A stretch of DNA of 37,411 bases, taken from positions 20,875 to 58,285 of the forward strand of contig PLYT01000030.1 of the NCBI GenBank assembly GCA_003153475.1, in the 5' to 3' direction. A model generated the notes under the pieces. The model saw nothing but the letters and a program-made list of their open reading frames with translations. It ran no database searches and was not told the origin of the DNA. This document shows, piece by piece, positions 35,119 through 37,411 of the stretch (its first letter is position 1; the number at the start of each line of letters is the position of its first letter). Origin of the DNA: Betaproteobacteria bacterium (lineage in GTDB: Bacteria; Pseudomonadota; Gammaproteobacteria; Burkholderiales; Casimicrobiaceae). The translations under genes and the position numbers were made by a program.

Positions 35119-37411
35119 ATGAGCGTGTCCGCAGTTGCCCCGCTGTTCATCCATCTGCGCATGCACAGCGAGTATTCGATCGTCGACGGCATGGTGCGCA
35201 TCGACGACGCGATAGACGCGGCCGCGGCCGATCGCATGCCGGCGCTTGCGCTGACCGATCTGGCTAACGTGTTCGGGATGGTCAAGTTCTACAAGACGGC
35301 GCGCTCGCGAGGCATCAAGCCGATCATCGGTTGCGACGTGTGGATCACGCACGAAAGCGAGCGCGATGCGCCGCAACGGCTTCTGCTGCTTTGCCAGTCG
35401 CGCCCGGGCTATCTGCGACTCGCCGACTGGCTGACCCGCGCGCATCGCGGGAACCAGCATCGCGGGCGCGCCGAGGTGAGGCGCGAATGGTTCGGCGACG
35501 GCACCGACGGCCTGATCGCGCTGTCAGGCTTTGCCAGCGGCGAAATCGGCCACGCGCTGGCGCAGGGCAATGCCGCGGCGGCCGGCGCCGCGGCGAACGC
35601 ATTGGCCGGCGCCTTTCCCGGCCGTTTTTATCTCGAAGTGCAGCGCGCCGGCCATCCCGACGACGAAGCGTTGACCGCGGCGACGCTGCGCCTCGCGAGC
35701 GCGCTGGCGCTGCCGGTCGTCGCGACGCACCCGGTGCAATTTGCGACGCGCGGCGAATTTCGCGCCCACGAGGCGCGCGTGTGCATCGCCGAGGGACACG
35801 TGTTGGCGGATCCGCGGCGGCCGAGGCGCTTCACGCCCGAGCAGTATTTCAAATCGCAGGCCGAGATGGCGCAACTGTTCGCCGACATTCCGCAGGCGCT
35901 GGCCAACAGCGTCGCGATCGCGCAGCGCTGCAATCTGACGATTCCGCTGGGCAAGAACTATCTGCCGGCGTTCCCGACGCCGGCGGGAATCGGCATCGAG
36001 CAGCACCTGCGCGACAAGGCCGCGGCGGGGCTCGAACGACGGCTGGCGGCGCTGTATCCCGATCGGGAAGAGCGGGTGCGCAAGCAGCCGGAATACGCAG
36101 CAAGGCTCGAATTCGAGGCCAGGACGATCATCCAGATGGGTTATGCCGGCTACTTTCTGATCGTCGCCGACTTTATCAACTGGGCGCGGGCCAACGGCGT
36201 GCCCGTCGGGCCGGGACGCGGCTCCGGCGCCGGCTCGCTCGTCGCCTACAGCCTGGGCATCACCGACCTCGACCCGTTGCGCTACACGCTGCTGTTCGAG
36301 CGCTTCCTGAATCCGGAGCGCGTTTCGATGCCGGATTTCGACATCGATTTCTGCCAGGACGGGCGCGACCGTGTCATCGACTACGTCAAGCAGAAGTACG
36401 GCGCCGAATCGGTGTCGCAGATCGCGACGTTCGGCACGATGGCGGCCAAGGCGGTGGTGCGCGACGTCGGCCGCGTGCTGGATCTTCCGTACAGCTTCTG
36501 CGATAGCATCGCCAAGCTGATTCCATTCCAGCCCGGGCGCGCGGTGACATTGAAGCGCCGCGGCCGCGACGCCGCGCCAAACGTCGTCTATGCGCGCGAA
36601 GTCGAGCCGCTGTTGAACGAGCGCGAGGCCGCCGAAGAAGAGGTGCGCGAGCTGTTGAGCCTTGCCGAGCAGCTCGAAGGTCTGCCGCGCAACGTCGGCA
36701 TGCACGCCGGCGGCGTGCTGATTGCGCCCGGCAAGCTTACCGATTTCTGTCCGCTGTACACGCAGCCGGGGTCCGATGCGCTGGTCTCGCAGTTCGATAA
36801 GGACGACGTCGAGCTGGTCGGGCTGGTCAAGTTCGACTTCCTGGGGCTGACGACGCTGACGATACTCGACTGGACGCTGCGTTATATCCGCATGCTCGAT
36901 CCCGCGTCGACGCTGACGCTCGATACGCTGCCGCTGGACGACCCGCGCGCTTATGACATTTTCCGCAGCGGCAACACGACGGCGGTGTTCCAGTTCGAAT
37001 CGCGCGGCATGCGCGAGCTGCTGCTGCAGGCCCCGCCGAAGCGCTTCGACGACGTGATCGCGCTGGTCGCCCTCTATCGTCCGGGTCCGATGGAGCTCAT
37101 TCCCGACTACGTGCGGCGCAAGCAGGGAGCCGAGCGCTTCGAGTACGTCGATCCCCGGCTCGAGCCGATCCTGGCGCCGACGCACGGCGTGATGGTCTAC
37201 CAGGAGCAGGTGATGCAGATCGCGCAGGTCATCGGGGGCTATACGCTCGGCGCCGCGGACCTGCTGCGCCGCGCGATGGGTAAAAAGCTTCCCGACGAAA
37301 TGGCCAAGCATCGACAGGGCTTCACTGCCGGCGCGATCGACCGGGGCCTGACTTCGGCCAAGGCGACGCAGCTTTTCGACCTGATGGAAAAGTTCGCCGG
37401 CTACGGCTTCA
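35119..37411 (+). CDS. dnaE: DNA polymerase III alpha subunit, C-terminus cut by window edge
   Basis: DnaE is the replicative DNA polymerase catalytic subunit. 764 codons are visible of a protein usually about 1,150-1,170 residues. It begins MSVSAVAPLFIHLRMHSEYS, the PHP domain, and continues with PDYVGPGRGSGAGSL-like GVPVGPGRGSGAGSL. The active-site motif PDFDIDFCQDGR has the catalytic aspartates at about D408 and D410. NVGMHAGGVLIAP, VFQFESRGMRELL, ALYRPGPMELIPDYV and LRRAMGKKLPDEM follow. The frame is intact up to GYGF at the edge. ATG 35119 has no strong Shine-Dalgarno; a TAAAAT -10-like hexamer lies at 35105-35110, very close to it. Confidence 0.97.
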   Translation, partial: MSVSAVAPLFIHLRMHSEYSIVDGMVRIDDAIDAAAADRMPALALTDLANVFGMVKFYKTARSRGIKPIIGCDVWITHESERDAPQRLLLLCQSRPGYLRLADWLTRAHRGNQHRGRAEVRREWFGDGTDGLIALSGFASGEIGHALAQGNAAAAGAAANALAGAFPGRFYLEVQRAGHPDDEALTAATLRLASALALPVVATHPVQFATRGEFRAHEARVCIAEGHVLADPRRPRRFTPEQYFKSQAEMAQLFADIPQALANSVAIAQRCNLTIPLGKNYLPAFPTPAGIGIEQHLRDKAAAGLERRLAALYPDREERVRKQPEYAARLEFEARTIIQMGYAGYFLIVADFINWARANGVPVGPGRGSGAGSLVAYSLGITDLDPLRYTLLFERFLNPERVSMPDFDIDFCQDGRDRVIDYVKQKYGAESVSQIATFGTMAAKAVVRDVGRVLDLPYSFCDSIAKLIPFQPGRAVTLKRRGRDAAPNVVYAREVEPLLNEREAAEEEVRELLSLAEQLEGLPRNVGMHAGGVLIAPGKLTDFCPLYTQPGSDALVSQFDKDDVELVGLVKFDFLGLTTLTILDWTLRYIRMLDPASTLTLDTLPLDDPRAYDIFRSGNTTAVFQFESRGMRELLLQAPPKRFDDVIALVALYRPGPMELIPDYVRRKQGAERFEYVDPRLEPILAPTHGVMVYQEQVMQIAQVIGGYTLGAADLLRRAMGKKLPDEMAKHRQGFTAGAIDRGLTSAKATQLFDLMEKFAGYGF

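Overview
The window is a GC-rich chromosomal segment with dense, mostly housekeeping genes. Protein families and gene order point to a betaproteobacterium, probably Burkholderiales or a close relative: xseB-ispA-dxs-folE2 with a divergent Rieske oxygenase, pcnB-folK-deoxynucleoside kinase, clpS-clpA, and single-subunit NADP isocitrate dehydrogenase with isocitrate lyase. No insertion sequence, prophage, CRISPR array, rRNA or tRNA was recognised. Both window edges cut genes: leuB loses its C-terminus on the left and dnaE its C-terminus on the right.

Layout. 1-3010 (minus): leuC-leuD-leuB, leucine biosynthesis. 3096-6513 (minus): glutamine amidotransferase-like gene, mutL and miaA, tightly overlapping. 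6616-8366 (plus): a Gfo/Idh/MocA oxidoreductase and a small exported protein, both carrying apparent single-base indels. 8389-12428 (minus): xseB-ispA-dxs-folE2. 12705-17577 (plus): Rieske oxygenase, a two-domain M16 peptidase and a sulfurtransferase. 17593-19518 (minus): thpR and aceA. 19519-20085 holds no gene but has an AT-rich stretch and inverted repeats. 20086-21699 (minus): a flavocytochrome c sulfide dehydrogenase pair whose cytochrome is frameshifted. 21811-24440 (minus): clpS-clpA with a clear terminator. 24441-25074: no gene seen. 25075-26334 (minus): icd. 26616-29189 (plus): pcnB-folK-deoxynucleoside kinase. 29212-31195 (minus): an AlkX-like DNA glycosylase and a frameshifted EamA transporter. 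31550-32803 (plus): a short FimV-like protein. 32867-35082 (minus): small lipoprotein, alpha/beta hydrolase, and a periplasmic adaptor that lacks its coiled-coil hairpin. 35119 to the end (plus): dnaE.

How the genes connect. icd and aceA sit at the branch between the TCA cycle and the glyoxylate shunt. The fcc pair, if functional, would oxidise sulfide in the periplasm and pass electrons to cytochrome c. ClpS selects N-degron substrates for ClpA. dxs and ispA make isoprenoid precursors, and folE2 and folK belong to folate synthesis.

Caution. Four genes show one-base frame disruptions (7308-7311 and about 7500; about 8050-8125; about 21487-21493; about 29952). Two of these look like homopolymer length changes. 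Sequence error is the simplest explanation, so none should be called a true pseudogene without the raw reads. I found no convincing new multi-gene system. The items I rate most worth following are the hairpin-less adaptor, the Rieske oxygenase facing the isoprenoid operon, and the structured gene-free stretch upstream of aceA.
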